From assembly GCA_013414765.1 (NCBI GenBank), contig CP058708.1, forward strand, positions 3,901,553-3,965,552: DNA of 64,000 nucleotides. Reading direction: 5' to 3'. The notes below the pieces were generated by a model. The model was not told where the DNA came from, did not search any database, and was given only the letters and a program-made list of their open reading frames with translations. Positions 41,912 through 50,900 of this stretch are shown one piece after another; the stretch's first letter is position 1, and the number at the start of each line of letters is the position of its first letter. The translations under genes and the position numbers were made by a program. The DNA comes from Candidatus Accumulibacter cognatus. GTDB taxonomy: Bacteria > Pseudomonadota > Gammaproteobacteria > Burkholderiales > Rhodocyclaceae.

Positions 41912-42355
41912 GGGGAATCCTGTGCTATGCTGGTCGGGCGATTCCGGAGTGCACCCCGGACGGTATGATTTCCCCGGTTCAAGATTGCCGGTAACGGCGG
42001 CTCAAAAACCGGGCAGGGCATCGGGGTGCAGCAGGACGGCGTCACCAGGATGGGCACCCTCCAAGAGCCTGGAATCCTTGCCGAAACGGAATTGGACCAT
42101 TTGGCACGCTTCAACGTTCAGAGGTCCTGGGAGGCCGATAGCACGCCGCCGGCACTTGCGGCGTTTAGCCGCAAGATCGGTAGGCCGTTTCCCCCGGAAG
42201 CGGTGCCAGGACTCCTGACATTTGATTTGCGCCGAACCGCGATTCCCTGCGGACGATTTTGATCCTACCATGTCTACCCGTGACTGGTGGCCGCCTCCGG
42301 TTACTTGCACCACGTCGTTCCCTGGTCCCCTCATCCCACTTTCTGGAGACTCTTC
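41912..42355. other. 444-base divergent intergenic region
   Basis: No supportable gene. It contains GGAATC...GATTCC and CCGGAGTGCACCCCGG imperfect dyads at 41916-41960 and the hairpin listed at 42155-42175, so a structured RNA is possible but none is recognised. Confidence 0.45.
42155..42175. promoter_or_regulatory. Perfect hairpin upstream of the GST gene
   Basis: CTTGCGGC, loop GTTTA, GCCGCAAG: an eight-base perfect stem 180 bases upstream of the GST start. No T-run. Possible leader structure or operator. Confidence 0.4.
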
Positions 42356-42991
42356 ATGTCGGCTACCCCAGCTACCCCCATCAAACTCTATCGTCACCCC
42401 TTGTCCGGTCACGCCCATCGTGCGCAACTGATGCTGTCACTGCTCGGTCTGCCGATGCAACTCATAGACGTCGACCTGATGAAGGGGGCGCACAAACAGC
42501 CCGAGTTCCTGGCCCTGAACCCGTTCGGCCAGGTTCCCGTGCTCGACGACAACGGCACGATCGTCGCCGATTCCAACGCGATTCTCGTCTATCTGGCGCG
42601 CAAGTACGGAGGCGAGCACTGGCTGCCGAGCGACGCGGTCGGTGAAGCTGCCGTGCAACGGTGGCTGTCCGTGGCCGCCGGTCAGATTGCCTTCGGGCCG
42701 GCCGTGGCGCGTTTGGTGACAATATTCGGGGCGAAGAAGAATGCGGACGAAGCGATTGCCCTTGCACACACCGTGTTGAAGGTCATTGAACATGAGTTGT
42801 CGCGGCACGCCTTCCTCGTCGGTGACGGGATGACCATCGCCGATGTGGCGGCCTATACCTACCTCGCGCATGCGCCTGAGGGCAACGTATCCCTGGACGC
42901 TTACCCGAAGGTGCGCGACTGGCTGGCGAGAATCGAAGGTCTGCCCGGCTTTGTCGGCATGCAGAAGACCGCCGCTGGACTGGTGGCATGA
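42356..42991 (+). CDS. Glutathione S-transferase family protein
   Basis: 211 residues: thioredoxin-fold N-terminal domain ([50 protein letters not shown]) and helical C-terminal domain ([15 protein letters not shown] type). Ser in PLSGHA is the likely glutathione-activating residue. ATG 42356 has GGAG eight bases upstream. Head of a three-gene redox cluster. Confidence 0.93.
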   Translation: MSATPATPIKLYRHPLSGHAHRAQLMLSLLGLPMQLIDVDLMKGAHKQPEFLALNPFGQVPVLDDNGTIVADSNAILVYLARKYGGEHWLPSDAVGEAAVQRWLSVAAGQIAFGPAVARLVTIFGAKKNADEAIALAHTVLKVIEHELSRHAFLVGDGMTIADVAAYTYLAHAPEGNVSLDAYPKVRDWLARIEGLPGFVGMQKTAAGLVA

Positions 42992-43016
42992 GCACCGAAA
43001 CCGGGAGTCGACGAGG

Positions 43017-45086
43017 ATGAACGCGGCAACAGCTTCCCCCTGGCACCGCGGCGAACGCGAACTGCAACAGAGCGTCGGCGTCGCCGAACGCATGGAGGCA
43101 TTTGGTCGCCAGGTCATCCGCGACTTCATGCCGGAGCAGCATCGCACGTTCTACCGGCAGCTACCGTTTCTGGTGATCGCCGCCGTCGACACGGCCGGCG
43201 ATCCCTGGGCGACGCTCGTCGAGGGGCGCACCGGTCTGGCGCGGTCACCCGATGCGCGGCACCTGCAAATCAACGCCCTGCCCGGTCCGGGGGACCCCGC
43301 CCGCGGCGCGTTGATGCCGGGCGACGGCATTGGGGTGCTCGGCATCGAACTGCAGACGCGCCGCCGCAATCGCGTCAATGGCAGAGTGGTCGCGCGCGAC
43401 GACCGCCGGTTGACGCTGCAGGTCGAGCATGCTTTCGGCAACTGTCCGCAATACATCCAGGCCAGAAGCGTCACGTTCTCCGGTGACCCCGCCGAGCCGT
43501 TCTCCAGTTCCGCTGAAATCCTGTCGACTCTCGACGCCGAGGCGACTGCCATGATCCGGGCTGCCGATACCTTCTTCGTCGCCAGCTATGTGGATCCGGA
43601 AGGAGTGGAGGGCAGACGGCAGGTGGACGCCTCGCATCGCGGCGGCAAGGCAGGTTTCGTCCGTATCGACGGCGATGTGCTGACCATCCCCGATTTTGCC
43701 GGTAACCTGCATTTCAACACATTGGGCAATCTGCGGGTCAATCCGAGGGCGGGGCTGCTGTTCATCGACTTTGCCAATGGCGACCTGCTGCAGCTGACCG
43801 GCCGTACCGAATTGCTCCTGGCCGGTGACGAAGTCAGCAGTTTCCAGGGGGCTGAACGGCTCTGGCGCCTGCATGTCCACAAGGCGGTGCGCCACCGCGG
43901 CGTGCTGAAGCTGCGCTGGCGCCCTGGAGAGGTTTCTCCCAATTCACTGCTGACCGGATCGTGGGAGGAGGCTCTGGCTCGCCAGCAGGCACAAGCGCTA
44001 CGCAACCAGTGGCGGCGTTTTCGCATCGCGCGCATCACCAACGAAAGCTCGACCATCAAGTCGTTCCACCTCGAAGCCACCGACGGCGCCGGTTTGCCGC
44101 TCTTCAAGGCCGGGCAGCACCTGCCCGTCCGGCTGGCCCTTGCCGTGGGCGCCGCGCCGGTCATTCGCACCTACACCCTGTCGGCGGCACCGTCGGATGG
44201 CTACTACCGTATCAGCGTCAAACGCGAAGGACGCGTTTCGCAGTTCCTGCATGAGCACACCGCCATTGGCGATGAAATCGAGGCCCGTGCGCCGCTGGGC
44301 AATTTCGTCGTGGACCCGCACGAACTCCGCCCGCTCGTCCTCCTGTCGGCCGGGGTGGGCATCACCCCCATGCTCGCCATGCTGCGCGAGGTGGTGTACG
44401 AAGGCGTGCGTACCCGCCGCGTCCGCCGGACGTTTTTCGTCCATGCGTCGCGCACGCTGGCCGAACGGGCCTTCGACGGCGAACTCCAGGAACTGATCGC
44501 GCGTGCCGATGGTGCGGTCGAGGCGCTGCGCATTCTCAGCCAGCCCGAACCCACGGCCGTTCTCGGCGACGACTATGACCTTCAGGGCCGCATCGATCTG
44601 CCCTTCCTGAAGGCCATCCTGCCCTTCGACGATTTTGATTTCTACCTCTGCGGTCCGGCGGCGTTTGCGCAGGACCTGTACGATGGCTTGCGGGCGATGC
44701 GGATTGCCGACGAGCGAATCCACGTCGAGCAGTTTGGCCCCTCGTCACTGCGCCGACGGGAGCTGGATACGGTCACGGAAAGCCGCCTGCCCACCTTGCC
44801 GGTTGCCGAAGCTTCCGTCGCCGTCGTGTTTGCGCAGTCGGCCAAGGAGGCCCGCTGGCAGCCGGGCGGCGGCAGCCTGCTGGAACTGGCGGAAGCGCGT
44901 GGCCTGACGCCGGAATTCAGTTGCCGTGGCGGTTCCTGCGGTACCTGCAAGACCCGCTTGCTGGCAGGCCAGGTCAGCTATACGTCGCCGCCGGCCGTCG
45001 CACTGGCCACGGACGAGATTCTGATTTGCTGCTCGGTGCCGGCGGCAGGTGCCGGCAACGTGGAGGGTCTGGTGCTGGACTTGTAA
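43017..45086 (+). CDS. PNPOx-FNR-[2Fe-2S] ferredoxin fusion oxidoreductase
   Basis: 689 residues with three modules. 1-330: pyridoxamine-phosphate-oxidase-like flavin domain (HRGERELQQSVGVAERM, LPFLVIAAVDTAGDPWATLVEGRTG, ADTFFVASYV). 340-590: FAD/NAD reductase (IRTYTLSAAP, SAGVGITPMLAML, FYLCGPAAFAQDLYDGL). 600-689: plant-type ferredoxin with CRGGSCGTC and ILICCSVP ligands. It probably passes NAD(P)H electrons through FAD and 2Fe-2S to a substrate or partner. ATG 43017 follows GGGAG; it starts 25 bases after the GST gene. Confidence 0.93.
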   Translation: MNAATASPWHRGERELQQSVGVAERMEAFGRQVIRDFMPEQHRTFYRQLPFLVIAAVDTAGDPWATLVEGRTGLARSPDARHLQINALPGPGDPARGALMPGDGIGVLGIELQTRRRNRVNGRVVARDDRRLTLQVEHAFGNCPQYIQARSVTFSGDPAEPFSSSAEILSTLDAEATAMIRAADTFFVASYVDPEGVEGRRQVDASHRGGKAGFVRIDGDVLTIPDFAGNLHFNTLGNLRVNPRAGLLFIDFANGDLLQLTGRTELLLAGDEVSSFQGAERLWRLHVHKAVRHRGVLKLRWRPGEVSPNSLLTGSWEEALARQQAQALRNQWRRFRIARITNESSTIKSFHLEATDGAGLPLFKAGQHLPVRLALAVGAAPVIRTYTLSAAPSDGYYRISVKREGRVSQFLHEHTAIGDEIEARAPLGNFVVDPHELRPLVLLSAGVGITPMLAMLREVVYEGVRTRRVRRTFFVHASRTLAERAFDGELQELIARADGAVEALRILSQPEPTAVLGDDYDLQGRIDLPFLKAILPFDDFDFYLCGPAAFAQDLYDGLRAMRIADERIHVEQFGPSSLRRRELDTVTESRLPTLPVAEASVAVVFAQSAKEARWQPGGGSLLELAEARGLTPEFSCRGGSCGTCKTRLLAGQVSYTSPPAVALATDEILICCSVPAAGAGNVEGLVLDL

Positions 45087-45157
45087 CGCATCGATGGCAC
45101 CGATTCCCGGCAGTAGCGGGCATCGGCAACGATGGACCCGAGACAGGGGGGTTGCTC

Positions 45158-46597
45158 ATGAATACACGGGAAGTTGATGTCGCCATTATCGGCGCCGGCA
45201 CGGCCGGAATGTCCGCCTACCGCGCCGCGCTGGCGCATACCCGCAGCGTCGTGGTCATCGAGGGAGGTCCGTACGGGACGACCTGCGCCCGCGTCGGCTG
45301 CATGCCCAGCAAGCTGCTGATTGCCGCCGCCGAGGCCGCGCATGCGGCAAGGCACGCCGACGCCTTCGGTGTCGCCGTCGACTCGCTGCGGATCGATGGC
45401 GCCGCCGTCATGCGGCGCGTTCGTGACGAACGTGACCGCTTTGTCGGCTTCGTCACCGAGGCGGTGGAGCATTGGCCACCCGAGCACCGCCTGCGCGGTC
45501 ACGCGCGCTTTGTCGATAGCCACACCTTGCAGCTTGGCGAGCACACGCGCGTAAAGGCGCGGCGCATCGTCATCGCCACCGGCTCGCACCCGAACGTACC
45601 GACCCACTGGCGCGAAGCCGCTGGCGATCGGCTGATCGTCAACGACGACGTCTTTGCCTGGCAATCGCTGCCGCAGTCGGTCGCCGTCCTCGGTAGCGGG
45701 GTGATCGCTCTGGAGTTGGCGCAGGCCCTGCATCGACTGGGTGTGCGCGTCTGTCTCTACGGCCGCAGCGCGCGCGTCGGCCCACTCACCGATCCCATCC
45801 TGCAGGCCGAAACGCGCAAGGTCTTCGCACAGGAGCTGTCGATGCGCCTGGGGGCGTCCGACCTGCATCTCCGGCGTGTCGGCAACGAGGTCGCCGTCCG
45901 CGTCGGTGACGAGGATGCGGCTGCTGAACAGCGCTACGAGTGGATACTGGCGGCGAGTGGCCGCCCCCCCAATCTGCAGGCACTCGACTTGCCGCAGAGC
46001 GGCCTGCCGCTGGACGCGCGTGGTGTCCCGCTGTTCGATCCCGGTACCGGCCAGGTCGCCGACAGCCACGTCTTCATCGCCGGGGACGCCACCCATGAAC
46101 GGGAGATCCTCCACGAGGCAGCGGACGAGGGCCGCATCGCCGGTGACAATGCCGGCCGCTTCCCCGATGTGCGCGTACGTCCGCGTCGCGCTCCGCTGTC
46201 GGTGGTGTTCTCCGATCCGCAGATCATGCTCGCCGGACAGAGTCACGCGCAGTTGCTGCGCTCCGGGGTGGACTTTGCCGTGGGAGAGGTCTCGTTCGAG
46301 GATCAAGGGCGCAGCCGCGTGATGCTGAAGAATCGCGGTGCCCTGCATCTCTATGCCGAGCGGAGCAGTGGTCGCCTGCTGGGGGCCGAAATGCTCGGAC
46401 CGGCGGCTGAGCATCTGGGGCACCTGCTGGCCTGGTCGGTGCAGCGAGGCGACAGCGTGCAGGCGATGCTCGACAGTCCCTTCTACCACCCGGTCATCGA
46501 AGAGGGCCTGCGAACGGCGCTGCGCGGGCTGCAACGTGCCTTGCGCATGGGGCCGCCGCCGGTCGAGCGTTGCCTGGACTGTGGTCCGGGCGCGTAA
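45158..46597 (+). CDS. Dihydrolipoamide-dehydrogenase-like disulfide oxidoreductase
   Basis: 479 residues of the class I pyridine-nucleotide-disulfide oxidoreductases. FAD motif AIIGAGTAGMSAYRAA, redox-active disulfide in TCARVGCMPSK, NAD motif VLGSGVIALELAQALHRLG, second FAD motif HVFIAGDA, and a C-terminal dimer His-Glu motif HPVIEEGL. It has no lipoyl domain or E2 partner nearby, so it may not be the dehydrogenase-complex E3. Its stop codon is inside a dispersed hairpin repeat (46583-46614). Confidence 0.92.
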   Translation: MNTREVDVAIIGAGTAGMSAYRAALAHTRSVVVIEGGPYGTTCARVGCMPSKLLIAAAEAAHAARHADAFGVAVDSLRIDGAAVMRRVRDERDRFVGFVTEAVEHWPPEHRLRGHARFVDSHTLQLGEHTRVKARRIVIATGSHPNVPTHWREAAGDRLIVNDDVFAWQSLPQSVAVLGSGVIALELAQALHRLGVRVCLYGRSARVGPLTDPILQAETRKVFAQELSMRLGASDLHLRRVGNEVAVRVGDEDAAAEQRYEWILAASGRPPNLQALDLPQSGLPLDARGVPLFDPGTGQVADSHVFIAGDATHEREILHEAADEGRIAGDNAGRFPDVRVRPRRAPLSVVFSDPQIMLAGQSHAQLLRSGVDFAVGEVSFEDQGRSRVMLKNRGALHLYAERSSGRLLGAEMLGPAAEHLGHLLAWSVQRGDSVQAMLDSPFYHPVIEEGLRTALRGLQRALRMGPPPVERCLDCGPGA

Positions 46598-46614
46598 ACT
46601 TCGGACCGGGCGCC
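46583..46614. repeat. Dispersed hairpin repeat, copy 1
   Basis: GGTCCGGGCGCG TAAACTTCGG ACCGGG: the arms GGTCCG and CGGACC pair. The same unit is found at 56239-56266 with two differences. It includes the last codons and TAA of the disulfide oxidoreductase gene and may act as its transcription end. Confidence 0.7.
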
Positions 46615-46675
46615 CTGGTTCTGAAGTGGACGCTCTTGCTGGCGCCACGCCGGACAGCCGCCAACCTTGGGCTCA

Positions 46676-47004
46676 CGAAGACGCCATCAGGCACTATCGC
46701 CAGGCGACCGAGCGCCAAGTCGTGCTGCGCGACTTGGCCGGCGAAGGCCGCGTCCGCAGCAACCTCGCCAACACGCTGCGCCGCCTCGGCCGGCTCCAGG
46801 AAGCGCGCCAAGCGAGCTTGCAGGCGCGCGACACGTACCTTGCCTACCGCCGCGACGGCGGCGAGAGCCATACCGGAGGTGCGCTGCTGGTGGCCGAAAT
46901 CGCCCGCCTACTGCTCGCCGGCGAGCGACGCGCCCGGACTCGACTACGATGATGCCGCCGAAATCCTGCTGCTGCTCGACCGCCTGGCGGCCGCCGGGCG
47001 CTAA
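46676..47004 (+). pseudogene. Decayed duplicate of the TIR-CHAT gene 3' end
   Basis: Reads DAIRHYRQATERQVVLRDLAGEGRVRSNLANTLRRLGRLQEARQ, then LLVAEIARLLLAGE, then in another frame APGLDYDDAAEILLLLDRLAAAGR. This matches the 3' end of the gene at 47907-52361 (about 51864-52361) at DNA and protein level. It lacks a stretch corresponding to about 52000-52095 and part of 52225-52270, and changes frame at the second gap. It has no start of its own. It is the relic of a partial duplication or of a lost sister gene. Confidence 0.8.
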
Positions 47005-47163
47005 GCCCTGGGGTCGTCGAGCGCGCGATGGAGGTCATCGGAGCAATCGTGGTGGCGGCATTGTCTTGTGCACAGTGCAAGGGATGGTTCATCACGCAGC
47101 GTCGCGGCATCGGGACAAGATCTACGCTTCAGGCGCTGCACGTTTTTCTTGTGTTGATACCGC

Positions 47164-47188
47164 TTGACATGCTACGGGAAACCCGTAG
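47164..47188 (+). promoter_or_regulatory. Promoter/operator candidate of the toxin-antitoxin pair
   Basis: TTGACA (47164-47169) is a perfect -35 hexamer. It is followed by the perfect palindrome CTACGGG-AAA-CCCGTAG (47172-47188), the kind of operator bound by HigA-type antitoxins. The -10 is weak (TAGAGA). Confidence 0.55.
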
Positions 47189-47495
47189 AGATGAAATCCT
47201 GCGTACCGTGATCGAAACCCCGACATTCCAGAAACAGGCCGCGAAGCTGTGGTCCGAAGACGAGCGGCTGGCCTTCATCGACTGGATTGCCGCGAATCCG
47301 CTGGCCGGGGACGTGATCCCGGGTGCGGAGGGCGCACGCAAGGTTCGCTGGAGCCGTGCCGGGTCTGGCAAGTCTGGCGGGGCGCGGGTGATCTACTTCA
47401 ATCTGAGCGCGCGGGAAGTCGTGCTGCTGGTGGCGGCGTATGGCAAGGCGGAACGCAGCAACATGCTGCCCGTCGAAATCGACAAGGTGGTGTGA
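47169..47495 (+). CDS. HigB/RelE-type toxin
   Basis: 108 residues from ATG 47169. Core VIETPTFQKQAAKLWSEDERLAFIDWIAANPLAGDVIPG, then KVRWSRAGSGKSGGARVIYFNL and EVVLLVAAYGKAERSNML, as in HigB-2/RelE mRNA interferases. The start is uncertain: the palindrome at 47172-47188 would lie inside the gene, GTG at 47208 would give 95 residues, and an ATGAAATCC at 47191 would be in frame if one base were added. Antitoxin follows one base later. Confidence 0.85.
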   Translation: MLRETRRDEILRTVIETPTFQKQAAKLWSEDERLAFIDWIAANPLAGDVIPGAEGARKVRWSRAGSGKSGGARVIYFNLSAREVVLLVAAYGKAERSNMLPVEIDKVV

Positions 47496-47496
47496 G

Positions 47497-47820
47497 ATGG
47501 AGATGACGCGAATGGACATCGAGAAGGTGGCAACGGCGATCGAGGCCGATGCCGGTGAAGCGCTGCCGGACCTGCGACAGGCGCTTGCCGAGGCGAGGGA
47601 CGGGATGGGGCGGGTTACGACGCCCGAACAAATTCTGGTCCGCGAGGCGCGGAAGCAGTCGGGCCTGACGCAAGCGGCCTTCGCCGAGCGCATCGGAACC
47701 CCGCTGGCGACGCTGCGCGACTGGGAACAAGGACGCTTTGAGCCGCCGGGCGCGGTGTTGTGCCTGTTGCGCCTGATCGTCAAACATCCCGAGTTGTCTC
47801 AGGAATTGAGCGAAGCTTGA
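47497..47820 (+). CDS. HigA-type HTH antitoxin
   Basis: 107 residues. N-terminal acidic toxin-binding half (MDIEKVATAIEADAGEALPDLRQALAEARDG) and C-terminal XRE helix-turn-helix (LVREARKQSGLTQAAFAERIGTPLATLRDWEQGRFEPPGAV). Pairs with the toxin gene and probably represses at the palindrome upstream. It ends 87 bases before the TIR-CHAT gene. Confidence 0.9.
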   Translation: MEMTRMDIEKVATAIEADAGEALPDLRQALAEARDGMGRVTTPEQILVREARKQSGLTQAAFAERIGTPLATLRDWEQGRFEPPGAVLCLLRLIVKHPELSQELSEA

Positions 47821-47838
47821 GATTCGCCGAACGGGAAT

Positions 47839-47858
47839 CCGGCGTACACCGGCGTACA
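47839..47858. repeat. Tandem 10-base repeat upstream of TIR-CHAT gene
   Basis: CCGGCGTACA occurs twice head to tail, 50 bases before the ATG. Its position suggests an operator or an upstream-activator site for this gene. Function not shown. Confidence 0.5.
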
Positions 47859-47906
47859 CTTGTCCGCTCGCAGAACAAGAGCCAACACCGCTATGGGAAA
47901 GCCACG

Positions 47907-50900
47907 ATGGCCGAGTATGCTTCCGGCAGCGAAACGCCCACCCCGTCGCTCACCTACTTCCTCTCGCACAGCAGCGGCGACGACGCCATCGTCCGCCAGA
48001 TGCGCATCGCGCCCGCCGAGCTGGACACGTCCCTGACGATCGAATCGCGCGCCTTCCACGGCGGCGACCCGCTCGAATCAACGATCCGCGACGCGATAGC
48101 CAGCTCGTCCGGCGTTCTCGTCCTCGTCTCGCCGCGCGCCCATCAAGCCAGTTGGGTCGGCAAGGAACTGAAGCACGCGCTCGCCGTGCAGCGGCAGCGC
48201 GGCGGCGCCGACGCGTTCCCGGTCGTCCCGCTGCTCCTCGACGGCACGCCGCTCGGCGCGTTCGAGGCCTTGTTCGACGAAGCGCCGATCCACGTCACCA
48301 TCGCCAGCACCGCGCCCGACGCCGCGCCGCACGCCCTCCTCGTCGCCTTGCGCCGGCGGCTGCCGATCGACGCCGCGCCGCAACCGCAACCGCCGGCCGA
48401 AGCGGTCGAAGAACTGCTGCTCAAACTCAGCGACCCGCGCGTCGTGACGCACGCCGTCGGCCGGCGGCGCGCGTGCGCGCGGGCGCGGCTGCTGCATGTC
48501 CCGGCGACGCCGGGGCAGCGCGAAGTGCACAGCGCCCGCTTCGCGCTCGAAGCACCGCTCGGCGTCATCGAAGCCGACGAGCTGCGCTGGTACCTCGAAG
48601 ACTACGCTCTCTGGCCGAGCCCGCTGCTCGCCGAGCGCGCGCAGCGAATCGAAGAACAACTCGCCGCCTGGGGATGGTCACTCTACGGCGCCGCCCTGCC
48701 AATGTTGCCGACCGCCGAAGTGCTCAAGTCCTGGGCCGCGCTCGGTGGCTCGTGCGGCACGGGCGGCTTGGGCAGTGCCGGCAAGAGGCGCCTCGCGCGC
48801 CGTTTCTCGGTCGAAGTCGACAGCGCCAGCGACGCCGGCACACCCGAAGAGCAAGTGCTGTTGGCCCGCGAAGCCGCAACGCTCCTGCTCGGCCTGCCGT
48901 GGGAACTCCTGCACGACGGCCGCGGCTACCTCTTCCAGGGTGGAGAGCCGGTGCGCGTGCGCCGCCGGCTGCCGAGCGAACAGCCGGTGCCGGTCGCCGT
49001 CCTCGCCACCCCGATTCGCGTTCTGCTCGCCAGCCCGCGGCCGGAAGACGACGCGTGTTCCTACATCGACCACCGCGCCAGCGCCGGGCCGCTGGTCGAC
49101 GCGATGGAAGCGCTCGCCGGCCAGGTCGAAGTGCATCTCTTGACCCCGCCGACGCTGCCCGCCTTGCGCGACGAACTCGATCGCGCCAAGCGCGCCGGCC
49201 AGCCGTACCACGTCCTGCACTTCGACGGCCACGGCGTCTACGACCGGCACGCCGGCCTCGGCGCGCTCTGCTTCGAAGACCCGGAAGACGTACGCCCGCG
49301 CGGCCGGCGCCGGCACACCAACGTCCCCTCGCCCGAACTCGGCGCGCTCCTGCGCGAATACGGCATTGCGCTCGTCTTCCTCGAAGCGTGCCAGAGCGCG
49401 CAGGCCGAAAGCGCCAACGAATCGGTCGCCAGCGCCCTGCTCAAGACCGGCGTCGGCTGGGTGGTCGCCATGAGCCACAGCGTCCTCGTCGAAACGTCGC
49501 GGCGCTTCGTCGAATCCTTCTACCGCGCCTTGAGCCAGGGCCAACGCGTCGGTTCCGCGATGCTCGCCGGCCAGCGCGAACTGCAGGACAACCCGGTGCG
49601 CGGCCGCGTCTTCGGCGTCGGCGAATTCCGCCTGCAGGACTGGTTCGTCCCCGTCCTCTACCAGGACCGCGACGACCCGCCGCTCTTCCAGGAAATGCCC
49701 AGCCCGCAGACGAGCGAAGACTGGCGTGCGCGCCTCAGGAAGCGCCTCGGCAAGCTGCCGGAGCCGCCGGCGCACGGCTTCGTCGGTCGCAGCCGCGAAC
49801 TCCTCGCGTTCGAACGCCTGCTCGCCGGCGAACGCTACGCCGTCGTTCGCGGCCAGGGTGGCGAAGGCAAGACCGCGCTGGCCAGCGAGTTCGCGCGCTG
49901 GCGCGTGCGCGCGCGGCAAGTCGCGTGCGCCACCTTCGTTTCGCTCGAAACGCACGGACACGCGCCCGCCGTGCTCGACGCCCTGGGTCGCCAACTGCTC
50001 GGCCAAGGCTACAGCGTCGCCGCGCATGCGTCGTTCGACGCGGCGCTGGCCGAGGTCGAGCGTCCACTGCGCGAGCAGCCGACGCTGCTCGTACTCGACA
50101 ACCTCGAGAGCGTGCTGGCGCCGCCGTTCGCGCTCGACCGAGGAAACGGGTCACACGGCGCCACCGCCGAAGATGGCGCCAGCACGCCCAGCGACGCCGG
50201 CGAGGACAGCGCGCTCGCCTCCGACGAACGCGAGCGCGCCGACGAGATCCTGCGTCTCGCTGCGCGGCTGCTCGCCTGCGGCGAGACGCGCGTCGTCTTC
50301 ACCAGCCGCGAAGCGCTGCCGGTGCCGTTCGCCGGCGCAACGCAGTGCCTCGAGCTCGAACGGCTCAGCCGCGCCGACGCCGTGCAGCTGGTCGAACGCG
50401 CGCTCGGCCTCGACGCCGCTGGCATGGGCCACGCCGCCGAGGCGCAGCGCGCCGAGATCGAGTCGCTGGTCGACGCCGTGCATGGGCACGCGCGCACGCT
50501 CGCGCTGCTCGCGCCGGCGCTGCGCGAACGCGGGCCGGCGGCGACGCAAGCCGCGCTGGTCGAATTGATCGAAGCGATGGAGCGGCGCTTCCCAGGGCAG
50601 CGCGAGCATTCGCTGCTGGCCAGCGCCGAGCTGTCGCTGCGCCGGCTGCCGCCGGGGTTGCGCGAACGCGCGCCGGTGCTCGGCGTTTTCCACGGCGCCG
50701 TCGATCTCGATATGCTGCGGCACATGACCGGCTGGGAGGCGGCCGAGGTGCAGGCGCTCGGCCAGGCGCTGGTCGCCACCGGGCTGGCGAGAGGCGAAGC
50801 CTACAACCATCTGAGCCTCAACCCGGCGCTGTGCCCGTATCTCGCAGCGCAACTGGTGCCGGCGGCGCGCGCGGCGCTGGCCGAGCAGTGGACCGAGGCG

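Noticed and set aside
41912-42010. Cobalamin-riboswitch-like bases (GGGGAATCC...CCCCGGAC)
   Set aside because: Order of conserved boxes and the core ACTGT element are not matched.
44978-46648. 556-codon minus-strand frame
   Set aside because: Antisense to the disulfide oxidoreductase gene.
48678-50027. 449-codon minus-strand frame
   Set aside because: Antisense shadow of the CHAT region with low-complexity composition.
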